Below, one piece after another: positions 5,006-11,388 of a stretch of DNA of 11,388 bases. Under the pieces are notes generated by a model. That model did not search any database. It worked only from the letters and a program-made list of their open reading frames with translations, and was not told the DNA's origin. Both the position numbers and the translations under genes were made by a program. Numbering within the stretch: the first letter of the stretch is position 1; each line of letters starts with the position of its first letter. Source of the DNA: Myxococcota bacterium (GTDB lineage Bacteria; Myxococcota_A; Polyangia; HGW-17; JAJRWW01); assembly GCA_024276595.1 (NCBI GenBank), contig JAJRWW010000017.1:1-11388 (forward strand), written 5' to 3'.

Positions 5006-7405
5006 ATGAGTCGAGCAACGACTGGCCTTCCGTTCCAGCTAGGACCCTACCGATGTGTGGAGTCCCTCGGCGTCGATGAGCTGGCCGAGGTGTTTCGGGC
5101 AGAGCAGCCCGGGGAGGCTGGCTTTGTCAAGCAGTTCGCCCTCCAGCGCTTTGATGAGCGGGCCACGGCGCTGCCGGGATTTGCGGCGAGCCTCACCGCA
5201 AGCGCTCAGCGCAACACAACCCTTGGCCATGGCAACATCGTCCGCGTGGTGGGAGTGGAGCGCTATGGTGGCGCGGTCGTGCTCGTCGCCGAGCATGTGG
5301 ATGGAGTGAGCCTCCGGGAGATTCTCCCGAGGCTCCGGGATGCCGGCGACCGGATCCCCTGGACCATGGCAGTGCACGTGGCCATGGAGGTGGCCAAGGC
5401 CCTGGACTACGCCCACCAGTGCGACCCGCCGACTCCCCACGGCGCCCTCAGCCCCAGGCACATAGTGCTCACCACGGAGGGGGGCGTCAGGGTGCTCAAC
5501 TTCGCCCTGGCCTGGCCCCTGGCCCGGTTCCAGAACCTGCTGGGCAGGCGGGCTGCCGAGGAGCACGCCTACCTGGCCCCGGAGCAGATCGAGAGCAAGA
5601 CCCCGAGCCCTCCAGCCGACCTGTTCTCCTTGGGGGCGCTTCTGTACGAGATGCTGACGGGCAACCCACTCTTCCTGCTCACCGCGCCCAACAGGCGTCG
5701 TCTGAGCCCTTCTCCTCTGAAGCCCTTCGTGGGAGAGCTGGCGGCCCTGAAGCCCGTCCTGACCCGCGCGCTCTCAAAGGATCCGGCGAAACGATACCCC
5801 AGCGCGGGCGAGATGGGAGACGATCTCCTCGAGCTCCAGCACCGGGTCGGACAGCCCGTCTCCTCCCGCGCTATGATCGTCTGGCTGGATGAGCTGGCGC
5901 GTCCAGCACCACCAGCCAGGCTCGGCGCCGGGTCCCGGCCAGGCGCGAAGACAGGGCCCGATGGGGACCCTGCGGTGCCGGGCGACGTGCTCACGGAGTT
6001 CGACGATGAGGAGGAGACCCGGGTGGCCTCCTTCGACCAGAGGATGACCGAGCCGGAGAACCTCGAGCCACTGGCCGTTGCCAGCACGGCTGTCCCCGAT
6101 GACGCCCATGGGGACGGCGGGTTTGGTGAGGATGTGGTCACCAGGAGCATCCAGGGGGGCGCCTCCCACAGACCTGCGCCATCTGACCTGCCGCCACCCC
6201 CGCACGAGGATCTCCAGGTGGAGCCCAACCCCATCGACCTGCTGCTCGCAGAGCAGGAGGGTGCGGCCGCGGCAGGGGACGACGAGGGCTCTGCCCCCGA
6301 GGGGGAGGAGACCGGCGCGGCAGGAGACGACGAGGGCTCTGCCCCCGAGGGGGAGGAGACCGGCGCGGCAGGAGACGACGAGGGCTCTGCCCCCGAGGGG
6401 AAGGATGCCGGCGCGGCAGGAGACGACGAGGGCTCTGCCCCCGAGGGGGAGGATGCCGATGGTCGGGAGCCCCACCGCGTGGCAACGTCCAGAGTCGGCA
6501 GAGCCGGCTCCCAGGACACCGAGCGGGTCGAGATCGGCGCGCTCGTGCAGACCAGAGCCTCGGCGGCCGTGAAGGCTGCCCTGGTGATCCTGACGCTTTT
6601 GTGGTTGGCTTCCACCGGAGCGGCGATCTTCTTTTACCTGGAGCTCTCCAGGGCACAGAGCGGGGAGCGAGGCAGCACTGGCCGTGGCAGCGGAGACGGG
6701 ATGACGAGCCGCTCGGCCCCGTCCATGGCTCCGAAGCCCGAGGGCCCCTCCACCGGTCCAGCGCCGGCACGGGGGATGGCAGCAGACCACGCCGCAGCAG
6801 ACGACACCTCCTCCATGGCCTCGCGTCGGCCAGCAGCCGCTGCCTCGGACGGTGGGGTACCGGCAGGTCACCATGGCCTGGCGCCAGGCGTCCCTGGCTC
6901 GGCGGCCAGGCCACGGGGAGCCATTTGGGCCGTGCCTCGCAAGGGGAGGGCAAGGCCCCGGGAGCTGGACCTCCTCACGGCCCCCCCGGGGGTCACCGTG
7001 ATCTTTGAAAACCGTGCCCTCGGGTTGACCCCGATCCGGCTGAGGGTCCGGACGGCCAGACGCTACCTGCTGGTGCTCAACAAGGAGCGTCACAAGGTGA
7101 AGGCCGTCCAGCTCAGGTTCTCACGCTTTGCAGGCCTGAGGCACAGGATCACTCTCCGCGTGAGCCCCTTCCTGGCTCGACTCGGTGGCCCCGGGCAGAC
7201 CCGGCTGGACGTGCGCTGCCGCACGCCTCGCATCTTCCGGGTGTTTCTGAATGGCCGCGACACCGGACGTAACTGCCCCACCGTTCTCAAGGTGAGCCGG
7301 GGCCCCAACGCCCCTGGCATCTACCTGCCGGACAAGGACCACGTCACCTTCCGCAAGGTCAAGTCCATCCCCCAAAAAGCCGTGCGGGTGGACTTCCCCT
7401 ACTAG
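5006..7405 (+). CDS. Membrane pseudokinase with acidic repeat linker and PEGA-like C-terminus
   Basis: A 799-residue protein. Residues about 13-282 have the Ser/Thr kinase fold: 'GNIVRV' at 76-81, 'YLAPEQ' at 189-194, helix-F Asp205 and 'ALLYEMLTG' at 211-219. The catalytic positions are changed: glycine loop 'GVDELA' (22-27), ATP Lys to Gln47, HRD to His-Gly-Ala (145-147), the metal-binding Asn to His152, and DFG to Asn-Phe-Ala (165-167). It should not phosphorylate and is probably a scaffold or allosteric partner. Residues 300-515 are an acidic, disordered linker with four 16-residue repeats (422-485). One membrane span lies at about 524-545, with the kinase inside. A Pro/Ala/Ser linker leads to a PEGA repeat (about 653-721, 'ENRALGLTPI') and a second PEGA-like unit (about 732-799) with Cys738 and Cys757. 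ATG 5006 begins just before the kinase fold; no good ribosome binding site is seen. The secreted PEGA protein and soluble kinase nearby are candidate partners. Confidence 0.9.
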   Translation: MSRATTGLPFQLGPYRCVESLGVDELAEVFRAEQPGEAGFVKQFALQRFDERATALPGFAASLTASAQRNTTLGHGNIVRVVGVERYGGAVVLVAEHVDGVSLREILPRLRDAGDRIPWTMAVHVAMEVAKALDYAHQCDPPTPHGALSPRHIVLTTEGGVRVLNFALAWPLARFQNLLGRRAAEEHAYLAPEQIESKTPSPPADLFSLGALLYEMLTGNPLFLLTAPNRRRLSPSPLKPFVGELAALKPVLTRALSKDPAKRYPSAGEMGDDLLELQHRVGQPVSSRAMIVWLDELARPAPPARLGAGSRPGAKTGPDGDPAVPGDVLTEFDDEEETRVASFDQRMTEPENLEPLAVASTAVPDDAHGDGGFGEDVVTRSIQGGASHRPAPSDLPPPPHEDLQVEPNPIDLLLAEQEGAAAAGDDEGSAPEGEETGAAGDDEGSAPEGEETGAAGDDEGSAPEGKDAGAAGDDEGSAPEGEDADGREPHRVATSRVGRAGSQDTERVEIGALVQTRASAAVKAALVILTLLWLASTGAAIFFYLELSRAQSGERGSTGRGSGDGMTSRSAPSMAPKPEGPSTGPAPARGMAADHAAADDTSSMASRRPAAAASDGGVPAGHHGLAPGVPGSAARPRGAIWAVPRKGRARPRELDLLTAPPGVTVIFENRALGLTPIRLRVRTARRYLLVLNKERHKVKAVQLRFSRFAGLRHRITLRVSPFLARLGGPGQTRLDVRCRTPRIFRVFLNGRDTGRNCPTVLKVSRGPNAPGIYLPDKDHVTFRKVKSIPQKAVRVDFPY
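6269..6460 (+). repeat. Four tandem 48-base repeats inside the pseudokinase gene
   Basis: Four in-frame copies start at 6269, 6317, 6365 and 6413, each encoding a version of 'AAGDDEGSAPEGEETG'. The copies are almost identical: the first differs mainly at a glycine wobble base, and the last two change the final residues ('GKDAG', 'GEDAD'). The near-identity suggests recent duplication. Changes in copy number would keep the reading frame and only lengthen or shorten the acidic linker. Confidence 0.95.
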
Positions 7406-8979
7406 CTCCTGTCGTCCACCAGCCGCCGCACCGAGGGGAAGCGGGTCGGGTCGGTGTGCGGCAGGAACCTCGCCGCGGAGAAGCGGTTCATGAACTCCTG
7501 GTTCACGTTCAGCTCCAGGTAGGTTATCCGGTCCCGAAGCCGGTCCACCTCGGCCAGAGCCGCTCGGGATCCGAGCACCCTGGTGGCACCGCCCAGGGAG
7601 CTGTTGCCCAGGGCCTCGTACGTTGACAGGGGGAGGTCCGGCAGCATGCCGATGGTGATGGCCGACCTGGCGTCGATGTAGGCCCCGAAGGTGCCAGCAA
7701 CGTAGAAAGAAGAGAGCTCCTCTAGCTCCACTCCAACGTGCCGGGTCACCGTGCGGAGGATCGAGTACATGGCCGCCTTGGAGCGGATCAGGCTGTCCAT
7801 GTCCTCCTGCTTGAGCGTCAGGGCCTCTCCTGAGGCAGACTCTGCCGCGGGTACCAGCAGGAGCTGCCTCGTGCCGTCGCGCTCGGAGAGCAGCTCTCCA
7901 CAGCGCCCTGGCACGAACCTCCCGCGGATGTCCACCCGGCCAGAGAGAAACAGGGCGGCCGCCAGGTCGATGAGCCCGGAGCCGCAGATCCCGCGGGGGG
8001 GCTCGTCGCCGATGGTGTGCAGGCGCAGCTCAAGGGTCTCCGGATCCATGGTGACCCGATCGATGGCTCCGGGCCCTGCCATCATCCCCATGCGCGTGAC
8101 GCCGCCTTCCAGCGCCGGGCCGGCCGCGCCAGCACAGGCCATGAGCCAGTCGCGGTTTCCAAGCACCACCTCGGCGTTGGTACCCACATCCACGAGGATT
8201 GCCAGCTCTTCCCCCTCGGCCATTCCAGAGTGGAGGATGCCCGCCAGCAGATCCCCACCGAAGTAGCTGCCCACGTTGGGGAAGATGTAGCAGCGGGCTC
8301 CCGGCGCCACTCCCAGGCCTAGCTTCCCTGCTGGCACGAGGCCCGGCCGGTTGGTAACGGGGATGTAGGGCTCCCGGATCAGGTACCTCGGCTCCAGGCC
8401 CAGGAGCAGGTGGGTCATGGCCGTGTTCCCCGCAATGGCCAGCAGGTGTATCTCCTGGGTGGATCGGCCCAGCCTGGCGCAGAGCTCATGTGCGGCGCTG
8501 TTTATCCCATCCACCACGAGCCGCTGCAGTTGCTCTCCACCGCCCTCTCGGTCCGCGTGGTGGATGCGCGTGAGGATGTCGGCCCCGACCTCGAGCTGTG
8601 GGTTGTCGAGGGTCGTCTCTCCCATGGCCTCCCCGGTGGCCAGGTCCAGCAGGCGGAGCGCAAGTCGAGTGGTGCCCAGATCCACCGCGAGCCCCAGGGG
8701 TGATCGCCCATCGTCCGGATCGGCAATGGCCACCAGGCGGGGGTGCCCCATCTCCTCCAGCAACACGCACCGAGCGCGATATCCCCAGCGCCGGAGCCTG
8801 GCCGGCAGGTCCAGCAGGAGGTCCAAGTCTCGGTCCACCCGGTCCGCGCCCAGCGCCCTGGCCAGGGCGTCCAGCAGGCGCTCGGCGTCAGCGGTGTTGT
8901 CCTCCAGAGAGGGCTCGCGCAGGGCAAGGTCGACGATCCAGGTGTCCCCGCCTGGGGAGAGGTTGCAGGGGTCGCTCAT
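7402..8979 (-). CDS. RACo/COG3894-type ASKHA ATPase lacking the [2Fe-2S] domain
   Basis: A 525-residue protein of the corrinoid-protein reductive activator family (RACo, RamA; DUF4445). Known members use ATP to help reduce inactive Co(II) corrinoid to Co(I) in methyltransferase systems. Residues about 14-75 match the family's middle domain ('EPSLEDNTADAERLLDAL'). From 96 on is the ASKHA fold: phosphate-1 'AVDLGTT' (98-104), 'LDNPQLEVGADILTRI' (124-139), 'AIAGNTAMTHLLLGL' (181-195), phosphate-2 'LVDVGTNAE' (262-270), 'GPALEGG' (287-293), 'ICGSGLID' (331-338), 'YVAGTFGAYID' (426-436) and the C-terminal 'NQEFMNRF'. Typical members are about 600 residues or more and begin with a plant-type [2Fe-2S] ferredoxin domain. 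Here only about 13 residues precede the middle domain, and the upstream bases hold no cysteine cluster. Electron input must come from another protein, or the role differs. No corrinoid protein or methyltransferase gene is nearby. No strong ribosome binding site is seen. Confidence 0.9.
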   Translation of the reverse strand: MSDPCNLSPGGDTWIVDLALREPSLEDNTADAERLLDALARALGADRVDRDLDLLLDLPARLRRWGYRARCVLLEEMGHPRLVAIADPDDGRSPLGLAVDLGTTRLALRLLDLATGEAMGETTLDNPQLEVGADILTRIHHADREGGGEQLQRLVVDGINSAAHELCARLGRSTQEIHLLAIAGNTAMTHLLLGLEPRYLIREPYIPVTNRPGLVPAGKLGLGVAPGARCYIFPNVGSYFGGDLLAGILHSGMAEGEELAILVDVGTNAEVVLGNRDWLMACAGAAGPALEGGVTRMGMMAGPGAIDRVTMDPETLELRLHTIGDEPPRGICGSGLIDLAAALFLSGRVDIRGRFVPGRCGELLSERDGTRQLLLVPAAESASGEALTLKQEDMDSLIRSKAAMYSILRTVTRHVGVELEELSSFYVAGTFGAYIDARSAITIGMLPDLPLSTYEALGNSSLGGATRVLGSRAALAEVDRLRDRITYLELNVNQEFMNRFSAARFLPHTDPTRFPSVRRLVDDRS

Positions 8980-9010
8980 GGCTCGGCTTCAAGGGATCCA
9001 GGTCGGCCCC

Positions 9011-9039
9011 ATGACAGCCCCTAAGGGGTGGCCAGTCAA
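9011..9039 (-). promoter_or_regulatory. Promoter of the RACo-like gene with a dyad in its spacer
   Basis: On the minus strand TTGACT (9034-9039) is followed after exactly 17 bases by TGTCAT (9011-9016), giving a leader of about 25 bases. Within the spacer is the dyad CCCCTAAGGGG (9018-9028), with 5-base arms around one central base. It could be a regulator site, as it lies between -35 and -10. Confidence 0.45.
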
Positions 9040-9104
9040 GGATAAAGCGCGGACAGGGTGGCTCCCATCCGGCCCATGGGCGCCGCAGGGGATCCTGCCT
9101 GGCC

Positions 9105-10634
9105 TCAGCGGCAGGCGCCCCCCTGGCAGACGCCTCCCCCGCAGTCCCTTCCATTGCAGTCGGGGTCGGCGCAGCCGGCCAGGCCGTCGCCGTCCAGGTC
9201 TCCCCCGTCCGCGCACAGCTCATCCGGCCAGTCGCTCTGCGGGCTGTAGACCCAGGTGTCCTCGGGGAAGAACGGGTAGTCTGGCGAGTAGCCGCCGAAG
9301 AGCAGCAGGCCGGTGCTCGACCTCCCCAGACCGTGCCGGGCGCGAGCCCCCGGAGCTGGAGAGTGGGTCTGTAGGGTCCAGGAGGAGCCGTCGAAGAGCC
9401 AGGTCTCCCCAAGGTACAGGCTGGTCCGCTCACCGCCGAAGAGCACCACCTGGGCCTGGGCGGAGTCGAAGGCGAGGGAGTGACCCTCCAGCCCGGTGGG
9501 GGAGGCGGTGGGTGTGACCTCATCCCAGGAGGATCCGTCCCACTCCCAGGTGTCGGCCGAGTAGTGCCACTGGTCGCTGTCCCAGACCACGCCGCCGTAG
9601 AGCACGGTGCGCTCCCGCTCAGGGTCGTAGGCCATGGAGGCGCTCCGCCGGGGCGCTGGCGCCGTGGGGGTGGAGCGCTGGAGCCACACCTGTCCGTCGT
9701 ACTCCCAGGTGTCGCCCAGGTAGCTGGGATCCAGCCCCCCGAAGAGCACCACCACCCCGCGGGCGGCATCGTAGACCATGGCGTGCTGGTTGCGAGCCCC
9801 AGGGGAGACGGGCGGGGTGGTCTCCACCCAGGTCGTGCCGTCGTACTCCCAGGTGTCTCCCCGGTCCTCGCTGGAGTGGCTCATTCCCCCAAAGAGCACC
9901 ACCACCCCGCGGGCGGAGTCGAAGGCCATGCTGTGGTGCTTGCGTGGCACCGGCGAGATGTCGGGGGTGACCTCCCAGAAGCGCTCGCCGTCGAACTCCC
10001 AGGTCTGGCCAAAGTAGGCACCCTCCGGCCCGCCGCCGAAGAGGACGAGTCTGCCCCGGGCCGAGTCGTACGCCAGGGCGACTCCCTCACCGCCATCCGG
10101 AGTCGGGCCTGGGGTCAGCTCCAGCCAGGCCGGGGTCTCGGAGGTGCAGCCGCTGGAGCAGCCGTCGTGACTGGCGAGGTCTCCGTCGTCGCACTCCTCT
10201 CCCGCAAGGTCGTCCAGCACTCCGTCGCCGCAGCCGCCGGCCTGGCAGTCGGGCCTGCAGGAGGCGTTGGGCTCCCAGGAGTTGGCCCCACCCTCATCGC
10301 AGCCCTCGCCCGGATCCTGGTTGCCATTGCCACAGAGGGACATGTCCTGGAGACAGTCTCCCCGGCAGGAGTCTCCGGAGAGGGTGTTCCCATCGTCACA
10401 GCGCTCCCCGGCGTCCCTGACGCCGTCGCCACAGCGCGCCAAGGTGCAGTCGAGCCGACAGGCGTCCGGCTCGGTGTCGCTGTTGGCGTCTCCGTGGTCG
10501 CAGCTCTCCCCGGGGTCCAGGGCGCCGTCGCCGCAGCGCGGAGGCTCGTTGTCGTTGCTGTTGTTGCTCATGGGCTGACTGTCGCCGCAGGCAGAGAGCC
10601 CCAACACCAGCCACAGCGCTACTAGACGATTCAT
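9105..10634 (-). CDS. Kelch beta-propeller lipoprotein with myxobacterial Cys-rich repeats
   Basis: A 509-residue cell-surface protein. Residues 1-15 are a lipoprotein signal with lipobox 'LSAC' and Cys16. After a short Asn/Ser linker come four cysteine-rich repeats (about 34-67, 68-99, 101-134, 135-165) with the pattern CGDG..D.GE.CDDG, known from myxobacterial surface proteins (TIGR02232/DUF4215 type). Residues about 179-470 form six kelch-like blades of about 50 residues, each with 'D.ARG.VVLFGG' and then 'DTWEYDG..W'. This should be a six-bladed propeller for protein or ligand binding. The last 39 residues are again Cys-rich, with a 'DLDGDG' calcium-loop-like motif. The start is firm: GGAGG lies 7 bases before the ATG. 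No enzymatic residues are evident. The gene is on the same strand as the RACo-like gene downstream, but a 125-base gap with a promoter separates them. The binding target is unknown. Confidence 0.9.
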   Translation of the reverse strand: MNRLVALWLVLGLSACGDSQPMSNNSNDNEPPRCGDGALDPGESCDHGDANSDTEPDACRLDCTLARCGDGVRDAGERCDDGNTLSGDSCRGDCLQDMSLCGNGNQDPGEGCDEGGANSWEPNASCRPDCQAGGCGDGVLDDLAGEECDDGDLASHDGCSSGCTSETPAWLELTPGPTPDGGEGVALAYDSARGRLVLFGGGPEGAYFGQTWEFDGERFWEVTPDISPVPRKHHSMAFDSARGVVVLFGGMSHSSEDRGDTWEYDGTTWVETTPPVSPGARNQHAMVYDAARGVVVLFGGLDPSYLGDTWEYDGQVWLQRSTPTAPAPRRSASMAYDPERERTVLYGGVVWDSDQWHYSADTWEWDGSSWDEVTPTASPTGLEGHSLAFDSAQAQVVLFGGERTSLYLGETWLFDGSSWTLQTHSPAPGARARHGLGRSSTGLLLFGGYSPDYPFFPEDTWVYSPQSDWPDELCADGGDLDGDGLAGCADPDCNGRDCGGGVCQGGACR

Positions 10635-10666
10635 GCGAGAGCCTCCGTGGGATGATCACCTCGTCC

Positions 10667-10695
10667 AGTATGACCAAAGGGCTCACGCCTGGGAA
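10667..10695 (-). promoter_or_regulatory. Weak promoter candidate for the kelch lipoprotein
   Basis: The minus strand reads TTCCCA (10690-10695), 17 bases, then CATACT (10667-10672), each 4 of 6 to consensus. The leader would be about 25 bases and would include the GGAGG site at 10642-10646. The rest of the 175-base gap (10635-10809) shows no convincing terminator. Confidence 0.3.
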
Positions 10696-10809
10696 GGGCC
10701 CACCCAGGTGTGGCAGGATCGTTCACTGAGCCCGTGACCTGGTTTTTCTCGCGGCTCGCGCCGGGGTGCCACCCAGGATGGGCTGCCAGCGGCGGGCAGG
10801 CGGGGCAGG

Positions 10810-11388
10810 TCAGCCGTCTGCCCCGGCGAAGTGGGCCAGCAGCGCCTGGTTGAGCTGGTCGGCGCACTGGCGCACCACCCCGTGCCCGGCCTCGGGCAGG
10901 GAGCACATGCGAGCCCCGGGGATCGCCGACCAGAGCTCTCGGCAGGCACGGGGGCTGACCAGCCGGTCCCGGCCTGGGCAGACCACCAGGGTGGGGATCT
11001 TGCCCAGCCGGTGGAGGCGGCTCCGGGTGTCGTGGCGCAGCACCGCCGCGAGCTGAGAGAGCTTGAGCCGGGCAGGCACGGGGCGTCCGAAGTCGTTTTC
11101 GAGCACCAGAGCAAGCCATTGTCGGTCGCATCGGGCCAGGTAGTCGGCAGGGAACAGGAGCCTGGCGATGGCCTGGCTCCGCTCGGATGCGCCGGCGAGG
11201 TTCGCCCGCGCGAAGCCCAGCAGCCCCTCCACGGGAGGGATCCGAGTGCGCCAGCCCCCTGCGTGAGTGGCGATGAGCGACAGGCTCCGCACCCGCCCGG
11301 GCCAGCGCAGGGCCAGCTCCTGGCTCACCATCCCGCCCATGGAGACCCCCACCAGGTGGACCTGCTCCCACCCGAGGTGATCTAGCAA
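10810..11388 (-). CDS. Alpha/beta hydrolase, C-terminal part (5' end outside window)
   Basis: The last 192 residues of an alpha/beta-hydrolase-fold enzyme. The frame is open to the window edge, so the TTG at 11386-11388 is probably not the real start. About 70-90 N-terminal residues, including the usual His-Gly oxyanion segment, are missing. The nucleophile elbow 'GVSMGG' gives Ser16 of the visible part. The 'VCPGRDRLVSP' strand gives the acid Asp141, and 'EAGHGVV' gives His169, so the catalytic triad is complete. A helical cap lies between about 50 and 120. The order and spacing resemble esterase, lactonase or haloperoxidase-like members (MhpC/PcaD/BioH group), but the substrate cannot be inferred. 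It ends at TGA (10810-10812), 175 bases before the kelch lipoprotein gene on the same strand. Confidence 0.9.
   Translation of the reverse strand: MLDHLGWEQVHLVGVSMGGMVSQELALRWPGRVRSLSLIATHAGGWRTRIPPVEGLLGFARANLAGASERSQAIARLLFPADYLARCDRQWLALVLENDFGRPVPARLKLSQLAAVLRHDTRSRLHRLGKIPTLVVCPGRDRLVSPRACRELWSAIPGARMCSLPEAGHGVVRQCADQLNQALLAHFAGADG

Noticed and set aside
5774..7093. 439-codon open frame on the minus strand opposite the pseudokinase
   Set aside because: Its repeat content only mirrors the 48-base repeats, and it has no domain or ribosome binding site. The plus frame is supported by a kinase fold and PEGA-like units.
8980..9104. Possible missing [2Fe-2S] domain upstream of the RACo-like gene through a frameshift
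   Set aside because: No frame on the minus strand here shows the expected CX4-5CX2C cluster, and the gap is only 125 bases, too short for a ferredoxin domain.
9480..10625. 381-codon open frame on the plus strand opposite the kelch lipoprotein
   Set aside because: It is Val/Ala/Gly-rich with no recognisable motif, an artefact of the codon bias of the kelch and Cys-rich frame.
1..11388. tRNA, rRNA, CRISPR array, insertion sequence or phage integration marks
   Set aside because: No cloverleaf or rRNA-like sequence, no regularly spaced palindromic repeats, no transposase or integrase motifs and no terminal inverted repeats were found by eye.

Overview
The window reads as GC-rich chromosomal DNA of a myxobacterium-like bacterium (Myxococcota, formerly deltaproteobacteria). 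This is inferred from the gene content: Hanks-type Ser/Thr kinases, PEGA-repeat proteins, 'CGDG..D.GE.CDDG' cysteine-rich repeats, kelch lipoproteins and Asp/Gly/Ala-rich lipoprotein linkers. No rRNA, tRNA, CRISPR array, insertion sequence or integrase was seen. All gaps between genes are shorter than 180 bases.

Layout. Bases 2-781 (+) are the C-terminal half of a MATE-family multidrug/cation exporter cut by the window edge. Bases 881-2732 (+) form a two-gene operon: a secreted protein of four PEGA repeats, then, 22 bases later, a soluble kinase-domain-only Ser/Thr kinase. Converging on it with an 8-base gap is a gene for a large unrecognised lipoprotein (2741-4084, -). A divergent promoter region (4085-4226) separates that gene from a small arginine-rich lipoprotein gene (4227-4850, +). 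A well-formed promoter overlapped by inverted repeats precedes a 799-residue membrane protein (5006-7405, +). That protein has a kinase fold whose catalytic residues have been replaced, an acidic linker with four 16-residue repeats, one membrane span, and a PEGA-like extracytoplasmic end. It meets a RACo/COG3894-type ATPase (7402-8979, -) at a shared CTAG. This ATPase has the usual middle and ASKHA domains but lacks the N-terminal [2Fe-2S] domain. Upstream of it lie a kelch beta-propeller lipoprotein with myxobacterial cysteine-rich repeats (9105-10634, -) and the C-terminal part of an alpha/beta hydrolase (10810-11388, -) that runs off the right edge.

How they may work together. The most interesting theme is the clustering of a secreted PEGA protein, an active-looking soluble kinase with no sensor of its own, a catalytically dead membrane-anchored kinase with PEGA-like repeats outside, and two cell-envelope lipoproteins. 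A reasonable but untested reading is a split envelope-sensing system, in which the pseudokinase passes a periplasmic signal to the soluble kinase. The MATE exporter, RACo-like ATPase, kelch lipoprotein and hydrolase have no obvious functional link to this group.
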